Assembly (NCBI RefSeq): GCF_043290135.1
Contig: NC_134700.1
Location: 237,802,088 to 237,866,087, forward strand
Direction of reading: 5' to 3'
Origin: Rhipicephalus microplus
Lineage: Eukaryota > Arthropoda > Arachnida > Ixodida > Ixodidae
DNA length: 64,000 bases
A model generated the notes under the pieces. That model did no database searches, was not told where the DNA came from, and saw only the letters and a program-made list of their open reading frames with translations. Every line of letters begins with the position of its first letter. Within the stretch, counting starts at the first letter, position 1. Below, piece after piece: positions 1-11,104 of the stretch. The position numbers were made by a program, and so were the translations under genes.

Positions 1-1825
1 GAACGACAGTGCCGTGCCGGTGTGCTTTCGTATAGATACCGGCGCACTCAAGGTCGGCAGCACTCTTGTTCCCGATTAGATATCGCCCCAGGATCTTACG
101 ATACCGCCCCCCCCCCCCCCCTCGTTCACTTACTCTGGCGCGCGCCTACACCCGGAAGCGTTCACAACCGGACAATGTGGTTCGTAAGGAAAAGGAAGAA
201 GGCACCTAATTTCTGTCTGCCTATAGGCGACACGGCGCAGTGCCTTATAGGGGTGGGGATAAGGAGGGATAAAAAGAATAGAAGGAAATAGATGAAGAAA
301 TAGAGAGGCAAGCGACGGAAAATAGAAGGAGACAGGAAAGTGGGGATCCGGTGGAAGCAGTCCAAGGACGTGGCACCACAATGCGAGAGCTGCACGACGT
401 CAGGAGACCGCGGAGGGCGAACCAGTCGGCGGGAGCTACGCTGGCGTCGGAGATCGCGAGGGCACGACCGTCCAGCTTGAAATCCTGCGAGCGAATCCAA
501 TGTGTGCGCGGTGAACAAGAACGATTAGGCCGGGACGTGGTGTGGGAATCGACGCTCCGGGTTGCCGCCATCAGACCAGCGTACATCATGGTCGCAGCGA
601 CGCCACCGTCATTTAAAGCGCTGTCAGGTGTCGCTAGAAAGTGTGGTCTACAGCATCCCCCTGACATGCTGAAAGCAGCGCGTCGGTCAAACCGGCCGAT
701 GAGTGGACGACCGGTTGCGCGATCACAGTAATAACGTTCGCTAAATAATTAGCGGGTATCTATAGCCCTGTATAGCAGCACGCGTGACACTCATGAGTGC
801 AAATCCCTCTTCTAAAGGTGACGATTGGTGGGGCGAGGAGGTTCTCAATTAACGCGAGAAATAATTGAGGCCGCAGAAATTGGGAGACTTGGCAATAACT
901 GCGTGAGCATTAAGTCCATTGCCTAGACGGAAAAAGAAATTCACTATTTGTCCTGCGCGCATGACCGTCGAAAGTGACGTGGGCTGATTCCCCATTTTGG
1001 GTTTTTGCAAGTATTGACTTGCAATGTTTTGTTGACGTGTTTTTTTTTCTTTATATTCTGCTTCGTTTCGGAAATAAACTTCAGTTGTAAGTTCAACGCT
1101 CATGCTTGTTTCTTCCTATCCATTGCCGGTTGTTGCGCTGTTCTCTGTATAAACAAGTAGAACGTAAGCAGTCATTGCGATAACGCAGAGTATGCGTAGA
1201 GTCAGGCAGGCATTCAGCCTTCGCGGCTGCTTGCTGAGCCATACTTTTTATTGTCAAAATTGCATGGAAAAGAAAGACGCCAGCCCCGACGACGTATTTG
1301 ATGATGGATGGACAACATTTGCCAGAAACGGGCCTGCCAAACGCTACAGGATAGATTTGACAAGCCCCTGCAGACACTCGCACGATATACGACACCAGTT
1401 AGGCGTCGAAAGTGTACTCGAATTGTATTGCTTTAAATCAGAATAATTTCAGACAGACTCACGCTAATTTTACGTCAATAGCATTTAATAGCATTTAGTG
1501 TACCTTCGGCGAACGTAAAAGGTACTTATGCAATACAGGACACGAGTTTGCTGTCGGACCGTGTCTGAACCAAGTCCCGAGTGACATCGATCACGGCGAA
1601 TACTTGGATTCCCCTACGGTCAGTACCCCGACCACATCCACAGCCTATCTACAGCGAATTCAGCTTCGCAGGGACGAAAGCATGTGCCATGAAGAGCTGT
1701 TCCCAGGCGCAGTCAAAGCAGACGAAAAAGGAGACGTTCTTGCAGCCTACGCGTACAATCACCGTGCGCTGCAGGGGCGCGCGGCGCGCATGAAAGAGAG
1801 ACAGCCGAGACGGCGAAAGACCCAC
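1..1825. other. Sequence downstream of ADAMTS exon, no gene seen
   Basis: I see no protein family, RNA gene or clear repeat here apart from a C-run near 109-121. If the ADAMTS exon at 1826-2208 is read correctly, this is the following intron on the minus strand. The next propeptide/catalytic exons are not visible and should lie beyond the left edge. Confidence 0.4.
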
Positions 1826-2208
1826 CAGGCCATTGCAGGTAGACAGCGCCAGGCTTCCGTTCCCACCACGCAGGGAACCCGTGTAGAAGCAACCCGGATT
1901 GGATATCCGGGTCAGGTTGCGCACGCCGTAGCTCGGAGACAATCCGAAGCCGATCCGGCGTTCCAGAACAAAGCCTGGCGCCAGCAGGCGTCCGTTGGGC
2001 TCGAGGCGAAGCAGCAGCGGCGGCTCGGCGCCTGGCAGCGGTAACCGCACGTGGAGGCTGGGGCCTCCCAGCTCCGGGGATCTGCGCCGGCGGCGGCCGG
2101 AGGCGTGCTGCACGTTGGCGGCATGGTGAACCGCGTGGCTCAGGAAGCGGCCGCCCGCGCTGACCCGCTGCGGGTGCACGACGGCAGAGCCATCTGCCGG
2201 ATGCACGT
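1826..2208 (-). CDS. ADAMTS16/18-like metalloprotease, internal propeptide exon (partial gene)
   Basis: ADAMTS proteins are secreted zinc metalloproteases with an N-terminal M12B-type propeptide removed by furin-like enzymes. This exon encodes 127 complete codons of that propeptide. Seen in order: 'RVSAGGRFLSHAVHH' at residues 14-28, a basic run RRRRR at about 38-42, 'RLEPNGRLLAPGFVLERR' at about 67-84, then 'GCFYTGSLRGGNGSLALSTC'. The last resembles the vertebrate ADAMTS16/18 form 'CFYQGSLR..SSVALSTC' as I remember it. N-glycosylation sequons NLT and NGS are present. The exon is bounded by a good acceptor on the minus strand (CTAAT branch-like site, pyrimidines, GCAG just above 2208) and a donor GTGGGT after 1826. 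It starts with two bases of a split codon. No catalytic domain lies in the window. Family assignment is fairly sure; subfamily is inference. Confidence 0.8.
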
Positions 2209-2345
2209 CTGCGAACGCCGGGAATTAGAAAGTCAACGAAGACGCTTCGTACAGAGGTCCACGACAGCACGCGTAAAAGAGTGCACGGAAAGACTCGTCT
2301 GCATCGAGTTTCACACGACAATAGTACGCATATTAAGAAGTGACC

Positions 2346-2374
2346 GCTTGATTATTTGATTAATTGATTAATCA

Positions 2375-2440
<66 letters not shown>

Positions 2441-2671
2441 ATGTGGGGTTTAACGTCCCAAACCCACCATATGATTATGAAAGACGCCGTAGTGGAGGGC
2501 TCCGGAAATTTGGACCACCTGGGGTTCTTTAACGTGCACCCAAATCTGAGCACACGGGCCTACAACATTTCCACCTCCATCGGAAATACAGCCCGCCGCA
2601 GCCGGGATTAGATCCCGCGACCTGCCGGTCAGCAGCCGAGTACCTAAGCCACTAGACCACCGCGGCGGGGC
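2346..2671 (-). mobile_element. Ruka-type tRNA-derived SINE, full copy
   Basis: Read on the minus strand it starts with a tRNA-like head (GGTGGTCTAGTGGCTTAGG at the right end), has a central body, and ends in a long CAAT-type tail, seen on the plus strand as GATT repeats at about 2377-2440. An 11-bp target-site duplication AAGAAGTGACC flanks it (2335-2345 and 2672-2682). Such SINEs are transcribed by RNA polymerase III and mobilised by LINE machinery. Confidence 0.88.
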
Positions 2672-2682
2672 AAGAAGTGACC

Positions 2683-3659
2683 ACGACACGCAAACGGAGA
2701 AAAAAGTAAATGTGTAAGAACATTAAAAGCTGTTGCGACGTTACGCATCTCACTGGTGGTATAGAGAGACGCAGAAGTGCACGCACGCACATACACACAC
2801 ACATACACACACACAGGTCCACGAAGAAGCCGATCGCTCAAATAGTGAGAAGCAGGCGAGGAAAGAAGAAAGGAAAGAAGAAACAGGAGGCATACTGGTA
2901 TTCTATACCCTACACTGATGGAGGGAATGGGGGAGTTCGAAAGTTAAAGGCACAGAAAAGAGTGAAGGGGGCGGGGCATACGCACACAATCCTCACAGTC
3001 ACAATATTGCTATTGGGTCTACAACCACCAGTGCAAGTCTGTTACATTCAAGAATTTCAGCAGACAAGAGTCCACACTGCTGCTAAAGTTCGACAGAAAC
3101 AGCGCCCTGCGGGCATACTGGGTACATCATAACGCTTGCGCGAAGAGAAGCACGCCAATGCCACCGCTGACGTCGCACTTTGACGGTGCATGTTCGACAG
3201 GACGACAGAAAACCATCTTCGGCGCTTGCCGGCGTTCAATAAAAATTAAAAAAAGAAAGGATTGGAGAGAGGGAGAACACAACATTATTGTCACCAGTTT
3301 TTGTAAAGGTACGTGATCCGCCAGACCAAGTGAGCCTGGTGACCACCTCATATATGTCCTCCGTACGACCTAGAGCTGGACTAGTGCTGATCAGCCTCTC
3401 CTCCCACCCCTTGGGGGAAGGAGTGACAAGGATATTGGAAGTCTTCCCTTCATGTAGTCCCAGATAAGGTGGTTAACTGTGGCTCAATGCGGGTCAATCG
3501 TTTCGGTGTCTGGCGCTTGCATGGTTACTGCGGCGTGATTTCAACTGCCTCGACAAGCGGTGACATCGTGGTGTGGTGTCAGGGCTTCGTCTGTGTGCCC
3601 CCGTATCAGAGGCAGGCTGAACATGTAGCTTCACCTTGACGTTTGCTCTCTGTTCAACT
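2683..3659. other. Intron-like sequence, no gene seen
   Basis: Contains a short ACAC-rich stretch near 2782-2815. I see nothing else recognisable. Confidence 0.3.
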
Positions 3660-3674
3660 GAGACGTGTATACGA

Positions 3675-3736
3675 TTGATTGATTGATTGATTGATTGATT
3701 TGTGGGGTTTAACGTCCCAAAACCACCATACGGTTA
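3675..3736 (-). mobile_element. 5'-truncated Ruka SINE with 15-bp target-site duplication
   Basis: Only about 60 bp of Ruka remain: the GATT tail plus 'TGTGGGGTTTAACGTCCC' and the next bases. The perfect repeat GAGACGTGTATACGA occurs immediately left (3660-3674) and right (3737-3751). The fragment is therefore a genuine 5'-truncated retroposition event, not a deletion remnant. Confidence 0.85.
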
Positions 3737-3751
3737 GAGACGTGTATACGA

Positions 3752-4267
3752 CGATATTGGCAACGGTGTGTCGATTTCTGCACTGTAAGCAATGAAATAA
3801 ATAAACAAACTTAGTTGAAACACCCGAGGGACTAGTCTAAGGAAGTCCTAAGACCTCCTCAACCCCAAATAAATAAACAAGTGGCAGGAACAGTGACACT
3901 GCACGTGCAACTCGTGCCGCTATCCGATGCTGCGACGCCGGCTGACAGCAGGCACCCATCGCGCGATGCGTGTAGGAGAACAAAGGCGTCACACAATGCC
4001 AGCGACGGGGCGCGCCAGGAGTTCACCGGCAGCGCAGGGCAGACACGTACGCCGGCTCAAAACAGCACGCAGCGCGTCATGCAAGATTGCGTCATGGTCC
4101 CTGAATGTTTACACGTGCCCGCGATCCACGACAGTGTCAAACCGCCGCGCGAGGCGCTAGAGATCACGCCACGCCAGGTGTGTGTCATGTCATGTGTTTA
4201 TATACGAGTTCGCACTGCATGATGGTGCATTTCAATGCGTATCAGCGGTTTGTCCAGAACTTGAGTA
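3752..4267. other. No gene seen
   Basis: Intron-like sequence. Open frames here are short and match nothing I know. Confidence 0.3.
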
Positions 4268-4280
4268 TAGGAAAAGTCCA

Positions 4281-4519
4281 TAGATAGATATGTGTGGTTT
4301 AACGTCCCAAAACCACTATATGATTATGAGAGACGCCGTAGTGGAGGGCTCCGGAAACTTCGACCACCTGGGGTTCTTTAACGTGCACCCAAATCTGAGC
4401 ACACGGGCCTACAACATTTCCGCCTCCATCGGAAATGCAGCCGCCGCAGCCGGGATTCGAACCCGCGCCCTGCGGGTCAGTAGCCGAGTACTTTAGCCAC
4501 TAGACCACCGCGGCGGGGC
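4281..4519 (-). mobile_element. Ruka-type SINE, full copy
   Basis: A complete body with the tRNA-like head at the right end. A perfect 13-bp duplication TAGGAAAAGTCCA flanks it (4268-4280 and 4520-4532). The tail is a short TAGA-type run rather than GATT. Confidence 0.87.
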
Positions 4520-4755
4520 TAGGAAAAGTCCAATTAAGCGGAATAAAAAAAAAAAAAGAGTACTCCTCGCGGGAGTGCGAACCGTTCAGAGAAGCGGTCG
4601 TTAAGGTGCGACGTATTCCAGCGAAGCTCGTTATATATAACACACGAAACTCGGTGGTTGTGCGCCGAAAATCTGGCGCCGACCTAGTGGCAAAACGCAG
4701 CCCTCCAAACATGTGCCGCTAACGGGCGCGTTTGATTGCGCCATCTTCCAGTAAT

Positions 4756-6187
4756 TAAGGGTGTGCGAATAGTAAATTTTAGAACCAAATCAAATAACGA
4801 TGGCGCCGAATCAAATACGAACCGAATATTATTCGAACAGTTTTCGAATAGTAAGGTGAAAATTTTCAGAACAGCCCTATAATTCCGCGACGCTTTACTT
4901 GAGACAAACGTTCATAAGGCAACAAAGGAACATTACGACTACTTTTAACTGAAAGGAAATATCAATTCAAATTGAGCAGTAACTAAACCTTCGAAATATT
5001 TTGTAACTACAGGCTGAAATATAGCAGTATTCAAGGTGGTAGTTTGTCAACAGCTTTTAAATAAAACTGCGAGTCACGTATTACGCAATTTGCATGAGTT
5101 GACATCATCGTGAATTTCATAGCGACGATAGTTGACTGCTGACGCTGCTGCTTCGGCGACACTGGAGTTTTAAGCAAGACGCGTATGTATCTGGGACGAT
5201 GAAAGCGAGAAGAGTTACCCCTCGTTGTTCCCACGGCTCGGGCCTTGGAGCGTTTTCTGTCGTTTCTGATTTTGTAGCGTTAGCTACACTGAATAAACAA
5301 TTGTATCGGGCGAGTTGATAAGGATCCATCTTGCTAGGAAGCGCAGCCACTATTACAAAGAACACACAACACAGGCGCTTAACTTTAACTTCAGTTGAAG
5401 TTAAGCGCCTGTGTTGTGTGTTCTTTGTAATAGTGGCTGCGCTTCCCAGCAAGATAGCTACACTGGCCTCGCTGAGCCAACTTCGCGTGGCACTGGTCTG
5501 CGCATGCGTAATGATACTCCGCCACCGCCTCGCGCGGCTCGCCGCCGGTGTGCGCGCAATTCGATGCGCTGCGCAGACGATCAGTGGTGTCACGCACCGG
5601 AGCCGGCACCTCCCTCGCACTCGGCCGCGGCCGCGCGCGACTCACCGCCGCCGGTGTGCGCTTTCCAGAGGAGTGCCGTCATAGCCTTGGTAGACATATG
5701 GACGCCGACGCGCGCGCCTTCCCTGTGCAGTCGCCATCTGACACTGCGCTGGAGCCGCTTGATAGCGCCTCTGACTGGCGTTTGCCACTGTGGTATAGCC
5801 ATGGAGAAGGAGAGTGCAAATGCTGCTCAACGGTGCAGTAGAGCGGAGAAGCTTAACTCATCGGATCTCGAAGTAGTTGCCCGGCAAAATAAATATACAT
5901 GTACCACATAATACGTATACCATGTGTGTGTCATTGGAACAGCTGTAAGCATGATAATCAAGCTAATCCTAGACACGCCGGAAAGCTAAGAATAATCAGC
6001 TGAACCTTTGCTAACGCTACGTATATCCTGGCATAGCTGAGCTAAACCACTGCCATTTTTTTTTCAAAGATATTCGAGAAAAAAAAATTCGAAATTTCGA
6101 ATATGCGCTACTTCAATTCGAGTACAGAGTCAAATACGACGTTAGTATATTCGTCATTTGAAATTTCCGAATATTCGCGCACCCCTA
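4756..6187. mobile_element. hAT-like DNA element (1.43 kb) with nested insertions
   Basis: Left terminus TAAGGGTGTGCGAATA and right terminus (reverse complement) TAGGGGTGCGCGAATA form terminal inverted repeats of the type seen in hAT elements. Each is followed inward by AT-rich TTCGAATA-type sequence. An 8-bp target-site duplication with one mismatch flanks it: CCAGTAAT (4748-4755) and CCAGCAAT (6188-6195). Eight bp is the hAT hallmark. No transposase is visible. The interior holds an inverted Penelope-like remnant (5292-5454) and a GC-rich stretch (5520-5800) ending in a short frame beginning MEKESANAAQR, which I cannot assign. Confidence 0.72.
5292..5454. mobile_element. Inverted Penelope-like 3' remnant (foldback) with tail and target-site duplication
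   Basis: Two nearly identical arms of about 60 bp lie in inverted orientation around a centre at about 5395 (ACTTCAGTTGAAGT). They point outward and each ends in CAAGA-type sequence. The left arm continues into an extra tail of about 37 bp (5292-5328) absent from the right arm. The 11-bp repeat TAGCTACACTG flanks the structure (5281-5291 and 5455-5465). The arm start AGTTGAAGTTAAGCGC resembles the 3' end of the PLE at 58210-62787 (AGTTGGAAGTCAGCGC). The layout is the same as the two larger PLE insertions in this window. Confidence 0.65.
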
Positions 6188-6244
6188 CCAGCAATCGATG
6201 CTCTCTCGATCGTGGGCTAGTCGACAATCAGCCATTTCTGATTA

Positions 6245-6560
6245 TTGATTGATTCCCCGCCGCGGTGGTCTAGTGGCTAAAGTACTCGGCTGCTGACCTG
6301 CTGGTCGCGGGATCGAATCGCAGCTGCGGCGGCTGCATTTCCGATGGAGAAGGAAATGTTGTAAGCCCGTGTGCTCAGATTTGAATGCACGTTAAAAAAC
6401 ACCATGTGGTCGAAATATGCGGAACCCTCCACTACGGCGTCTCTCATAATCATATGGTGGTTTTGGGGCGTTAAACCCTACATATCAATAAATAAATAAA
6501 TAAATCATTGATTGATTGGTATATGGGGTTTAACATCCCAAAACCATCATATGATTAAGT
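6245..6560 (-). mobile_element. Truncated Ruka SINE interrupted by a second Ruka
   Basis: The outer element is a short minus-strand Ruka (GATT tail at 6245-6254 and 6506-6520, body 'TATATGGGGTTTAACATCCC'). It is flanked by the 12-bp duplication CATTTCTGATTA (6233-6244 and 6561-6572). A complete plus-strand Ruka (6255-6505) sits inside its tail. Confidence 0.75.
6255..6505 (+). mobile_element. Ruka-type SINE, full copy, plus strand
   Basis: The tRNA-like head CCCCGCCGCGGTGGTCTAG is at 6255, with A-box-like TGGTCTAGTGG and B-box-like GGGATCGAATC. The body follows and an (ATAA)n tail ends near 6505. It is inserted in the GATT tail of an older opposite-strand Ruka. Confidence 0.85.
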
Positions 6561-6690
6561 CATTTCTGATTAAGCAATCCGGTTTTGTCGAGGTGACTTG
6601 TTCTCATTGCATTGCCACGTGTCATCGGTGCCTGAATTTGGAACCGTATAAACTGTTGTTGAAGTGTTGTTCTGATAAACAAGTGGAGGA

Positions 6691-6709
6691 GAAAGAAAGA
6701 AAAAAAGAC

Positions 6710-6760
<51 letters not shown>

Positions 6761-6764
6761 AATA

Positions 6765-6795
<31 letters not shown>

Positions 6796-6796
6796 C
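6691..6796. repeat. (GAAA)n microsatellite
   Basis: About 100 bp of GAAA units with a few interruptions. Lys/Glu/Arg-rich open frames across it are artefacts. Confidence 0.95.
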
Positions 6797-7504
6797 GTCT
6801 TCTTTCAAGCCTATAAATTGGAGGCCTTTAGGCAGAAGGAACGAGTCATCAGCCGCTGCACCGGAATTCCTCCCGGGCAGTCAATCATTCACACCTGCCA
6901 GTGCTCACATTCTTGTCATAGCCGAGTATAGCTGCCAGTTGCTACTTTATTGCAACTTTTTTCTTCTTTTTTTTTAATCTTCGTGAAGGAGTAAAGTGCA
7001 GTATATTGTTGCGCGCAAGGTGCAACCGACAGTCAGCCGGCGCGTGCACTGTGGAGATGCACCTTGATATAATAATAGCATGCTCGCACTGACACGCGCA
7101 TCCCGTAGACGAAAGAAGTGTAGAAGTATAGGAAGGAGAGACCGTGCCAACACGCCTATGCCGTGCATGCGGAAGTCATAGCTGCACGTACACACCAGCG
7201 TGCCCAGCAATGCGGCTGCTTCGTCGAGCTTTTGACGCATGCACCAAGCTCGCGAAGCATTTACCAAAAAATGTGAACGTGTACGCGAAACGCCCCAGCA
7301 CGAACAACGGCGCTACACGTAGGTATACCTTCATCCAGAACGCCAAATAACAACGGCCGAAAGACCAATGGGCGCCGCATTCAGTCAGCTGTTATGAAGC
7401 ACGGAATATGTGCAGGGTGCAGACTACAGCGAACCTAGCATTTTTCTTATGAAGATTGCGCACAGAAAGCAAACTAGATCTCGAGAACTGACGCAGCTTC
7501 ACGG
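6797..7504. other. No gene seen
   Basis: Mixed-composition sequence with a T-run near 6959-6975. I recognise no gene or repeat. Confidence 0.3.
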
Positions 7505-8131
7505 TTTCGCTTGCTGGCACGTGAACTGACACTTGCACCGTGGAACTCGGCGGAATTCACCAACGCTTCTTTACACAGCTTTGGTCCCATTCTCCAGCTC
7601 CGCCTTCCATCAGGAATAACTCGATCTGAGGAGACGCTTATTTCCCGTCTGTGGCTTGGCATGGTCTTCACGAGTGCCTATACTCCTTTCGAATTGGAAT
7701 GGCCTAGAACATGCAATAACTTCCGCTGCGAGAAAAAAACAATCACCCATCTTCTGCGTCAACGTCCTCGTTTGCAGTGCGCCGAGACAAAAACGTTCCG
7801 ACATGTTAGACTTGATAATCGTCCTTCGACAGAACAAAGGTTGCCGCTTGGGACACTGACTGAATCCTACCTTAGCACAGAAGACGTTGAAAGAAAGCGT
7901 TGTTGCGTTTCTGCAGACAACCGGTCTTACAAAACTGAAGCTGTGTCGAATTATTTATTCCATCCTTTTTTCTTTTGCCCTTATCCCCGCTCCCTTTAAT
8001 TTTGTAACATCTCTCTCCTGTTATCGTTTACACACGTTACCCCTTCCCCGAGCGTAGGGTATAGTCCAGCCGGTCTCCGAAGTGGCAACCCTCCCTTTTT
8101 TTCTACTTGCCTCGTCCTCCTATCTTTCAAA
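7505..8131 (+). mobile_element. Degenerate LINE ORF2 C-terminus plus 3'UTR (I/R1-like)
   Basis: The plus-strand translation reads LPSGITRSEETLISRLWLGMV, then THLLRQRPRLQCAETKTFRH, then LDNRPSTEQRLPLGTLTES. This is the pattern of the C-terminal tail behind the RNase H domain of tick I/R1-type non-LTR elements (LxRLRLxxA... HxLxxCPxx... LDxRPLS...LGxW). The expected zinc-knuckle Cys/His pattern is damaged. The downstream T/C-rich stretch with CCCCGAGCGTAGGGTATAG at about 8047 resembles the 3'UTR of these elements. It is 5'-truncated and not functional. Confidence 0.65.
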
Positions 8132-9513
8132 GTAGTTACACATGGCTGCTCACTCCAAAACAACACAAACTTGCTACGACGAACAGTACACCGTAACAGG
8201 GAGAATGGAACGCCACAATGCATAATGTAGTACACGACAATGTACAGCTCCCTGTGCAATTCGCTCTTTATTCATACGTGTAGCACTGACAGGACGACAA
8301 TAAAGTACGATGAAGTCATTTGCGACGCTGTTGTCGCTCGCGAACGTACGCTGTGTATACAACACAGCGGTCGTGGAAGGAGCTTGTGTCAAGCCATAAC
8401 GAAGCGCGAAGACCACTCCGCGTCCCCGAGGAGCCATTCCGGTCGGAATTTGTTTCGCGACAGTTGCCGGAAGCCGAGGGTGTGGTGCGGTCATTACGAA
8501 GGCCTCGGTCGCCACGTAATGTTAAATGAAAGACAAAAATAAAAGGCACTGTCATTGGCTCCCTCTCGTTTTACTCACAGGCACCAAAACTAACAAAGCA
8601 AAGTTGTGTCGTGCCTTTTTTCTTGTGATCCCTCCGAGCCGAAAGAAGAGGTATAGCCTTCGACTACAGCTTCAATCGTTGGTAAAGTTCGCGTCCAGGT
8701 TTAGCTGGGTTCAGTTTAAGGCAAAGTTGTCATTGATATTCGAGCGAAAAGTCGCCATTTTTCTTCAAATTCTGCAAAAAAAAAAGAAAGTCGCCACTTA
8801 AGATATGTGCGACGTGCCTAGTAATAAAAATTGCAAATTATGATAGCCCCGTGAAGTATATACAACACCAGCCATAAACCCTAAATTATTTAAAAGTATT
8901 TTCAATGCGAGTTTCACTATCTGCTTCACCATACGTGAGCTCAGAAAGGGCATGCACTATAGGGTTCTTCGATGCGCATGCCTCCGCTGCATGATAGGCC
9001 ACTCCCATCGAGGTACCCTAGCATGCATGCCTCAGCAGCGTTCCTGAATGCTATATAGCGCCTGATGACGAAAGTTTGTGATGGTTTTAGCTACAAAGAT
9101 TACACGGCGTCGCAGTTGCTGCAAAAAAAAAAAAAGCGTGCGTGTCCTTCCTGCAGATTTACATCATTTCATTGCAATGAAATAATGTGTCTGGTAATGG
9201 AACATCATTACAAAACAACGGAAACGAAATCTTCGGCAGTAGTGCGTTAACCTTTTTAATGTGCGCGCCACGATTTCTGTGTGGTCAAACTTACGCTAAA
9301 CTTTCGCTACACTTTCGCCTCCGTGTAGTTTTCGAAGGCAGCCCAAAATAACCGGCTAACTGGCGTGCCCGAAAATTATATCAATAAAATAAACTCTACG
9401 AACAAAATTAGGTGGTACTGCAGCAGTGAAGAAGTCACCAAGCGAACAGCTAGAATTTGTGGTTGGAACACGCGGCCTAACCATCATCTGTCAATTCAGA
9501 AGCGAAACTTTTG
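8132..9513. other. Intron-like sequence, no gene seen
   Basis: AT-rich towards the right, with short A-runs. Open frames at 8174-8555 on both strands look like chance frames. I see no recognisable repeat. Confidence 0.3.
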
Positions 9514-9529
9514 AAGAAGCTTTTAAGCT

Positions 9530-9775
9530 GATTGATTTGATTGATTTGTGAGGTTTAACGTCCCAAAACCACTATTTGATTATGAGAGACGTCGTAGTGG
9601 AGGGCTCCGGAAATTTTGACCACCTTGGGTTCTTTAACGTGCACCCAAATCTGAGTACACGGGCCTACAACATTTCCGCCTCCATCGGAAATGCAGCCGC
9701 CACAGCCGGGATTTGATCCCGCGACCTGCGGGTCAGCAGCCGAGTACCTTAGCCACTAGACCACCGTGGCGGGGC
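9530..9775 (-). mobile_element. Ruka-type SINE, full copy
   Basis: A complete element with a short GATTTGATT tail on the left and the tRNA-like head at the right. A perfect 16-bp duplication AAGAAGCTTTTAAGCT flanks it (9514-9529 and 9776-9791). Confidence 0.88.
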
Positions 9776-9791
9776 AAGAAGCTTTTAAGCT

Positions 9792-11019
9792 CTTATGCAC
9801 CAAAAGAAATTACGCGACCGCTTCGCCGCACGTGAAGCAGTCCACTGACTTACATTTTGCTAGGAGGTTGCCAGTGCATGCACCCGTACCTCCGGGGTAC
9901 TTAATTAATGAAGCCTAATTAAGCCTAATTAAGGATATACACACGAAAAACAGGACGCATGTATACTGACTTGCGCGAAAGTGCACTTTTTGGCATATCT
10001 AAAAGCTAAGAAAAATAGAAAAAAAAATGTCACTCGTACGCTGTGAACACGCTGAACATAGAATGGATAACCCAGTCGAGACCTAAGCCGAAAATCACCA
10101 AAAATTCTCCATGTCGCCATTTATAATTTTAGGTCACCACGGGCTTCTCAAATTCGGCAATTTGGCGAAAAGTGACCACCAGTGACAACCCGGTTAGGTC
10201 CGGTGAACGTGTTTTTACAGACGTACCCGGGGTATACCACTGTTGTTATGTTTTTAATTTCTTACTAAAGCTGTATATCTGGCCGCATCTCGCAATCACA
10301 GCAGATGGCTCAGACTGTTAAAAAAAGTTTGCCTGCGCGTACCTGACATCCATTCTACCTAATACCATGCAACAGGGTATTGTGCATCATTGTGCATAAC
10401 ACTTAAGTATCATCGGAAAAATCGATAAATCGCTATATTTAGTATCCATTGTAAAATCGCCGAGCTGGCTTGCTCATAATTCGCAATGGCAAGAAGGCAT
10501 TATTTTAGGCTTCAAGCCAACTATAAACGAGGTGATAGGTAATCGTCTCCGCTCTCCTAGCGGTAGTTCAAAGTGCATAGATTATGACACGAGAAGGTGA
10601 AATTACAGAAGAACAATGTTCTATTGATAAAACATGCCTGCGTTCTATTCATTAGAAGAATCATGCGATATTGGTTCAGTTGCTTCGAAGCACAACCGCA
10701 TATTTAAAAAAAAAAAGAAGTGCTTGTCGATTGTATTTTAATATTTATTTTGCTTCAATTAGTGCCTTTAGACATTTGAACGCGAACTAAATATTTCTTC
10801 GTTATAGCCAATATCACGGCAGCTCTCACATGCTTTTTTATTTTGTTATAAAAAGAATAAATGTCACTGAAATGAAGCGCAGCCAACTACAGTTTATATT
10901 TGGTTCGATATAACCAACAATTCACTATTTCAGTGTCATCTACCGAGGTTCAACTTTACAGGAGATGCAATGTAGATGGGAACGACGTGTCGTACGCGAA
11001 ACCATTGCATGTGAAACTG

Positions 11020-11021
<2 letters not shown>
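9792..11021. other. Intron-like AT-rich sequence, no gene seen
   Basis: A small direct repeat 'TAATTAAGCCTAATTAAG' occurs near 9905-9935. Nothing else stands out. Confidence 0.3.
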
Positions 11022-11088
<67 letters not shown>

Positions 11089-11104
11089 AGTAGTAGTAGT
11101 AGTC
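11022..11104. repeat. (TTA)n followed by (TAG)n microsatellite
   Basis: About 65 bp of TTA units changing into about 15 bp of TAG units. It gives poly-Tyr and poly-Ile pseudo-ORFs. Confidence 0.95.

Noticed and set aside
2377..2440. Tandem GATT repeats as a CRISPR-like or independent satellite array
   Set aside because: They are the tail of a Ruka SINE; there are no spacers.
6512..6931. Lys/Arg/Glu-rich frames, also at 24581-24928
   Set aside because: They are translations of (GAAA)n microsatellites.
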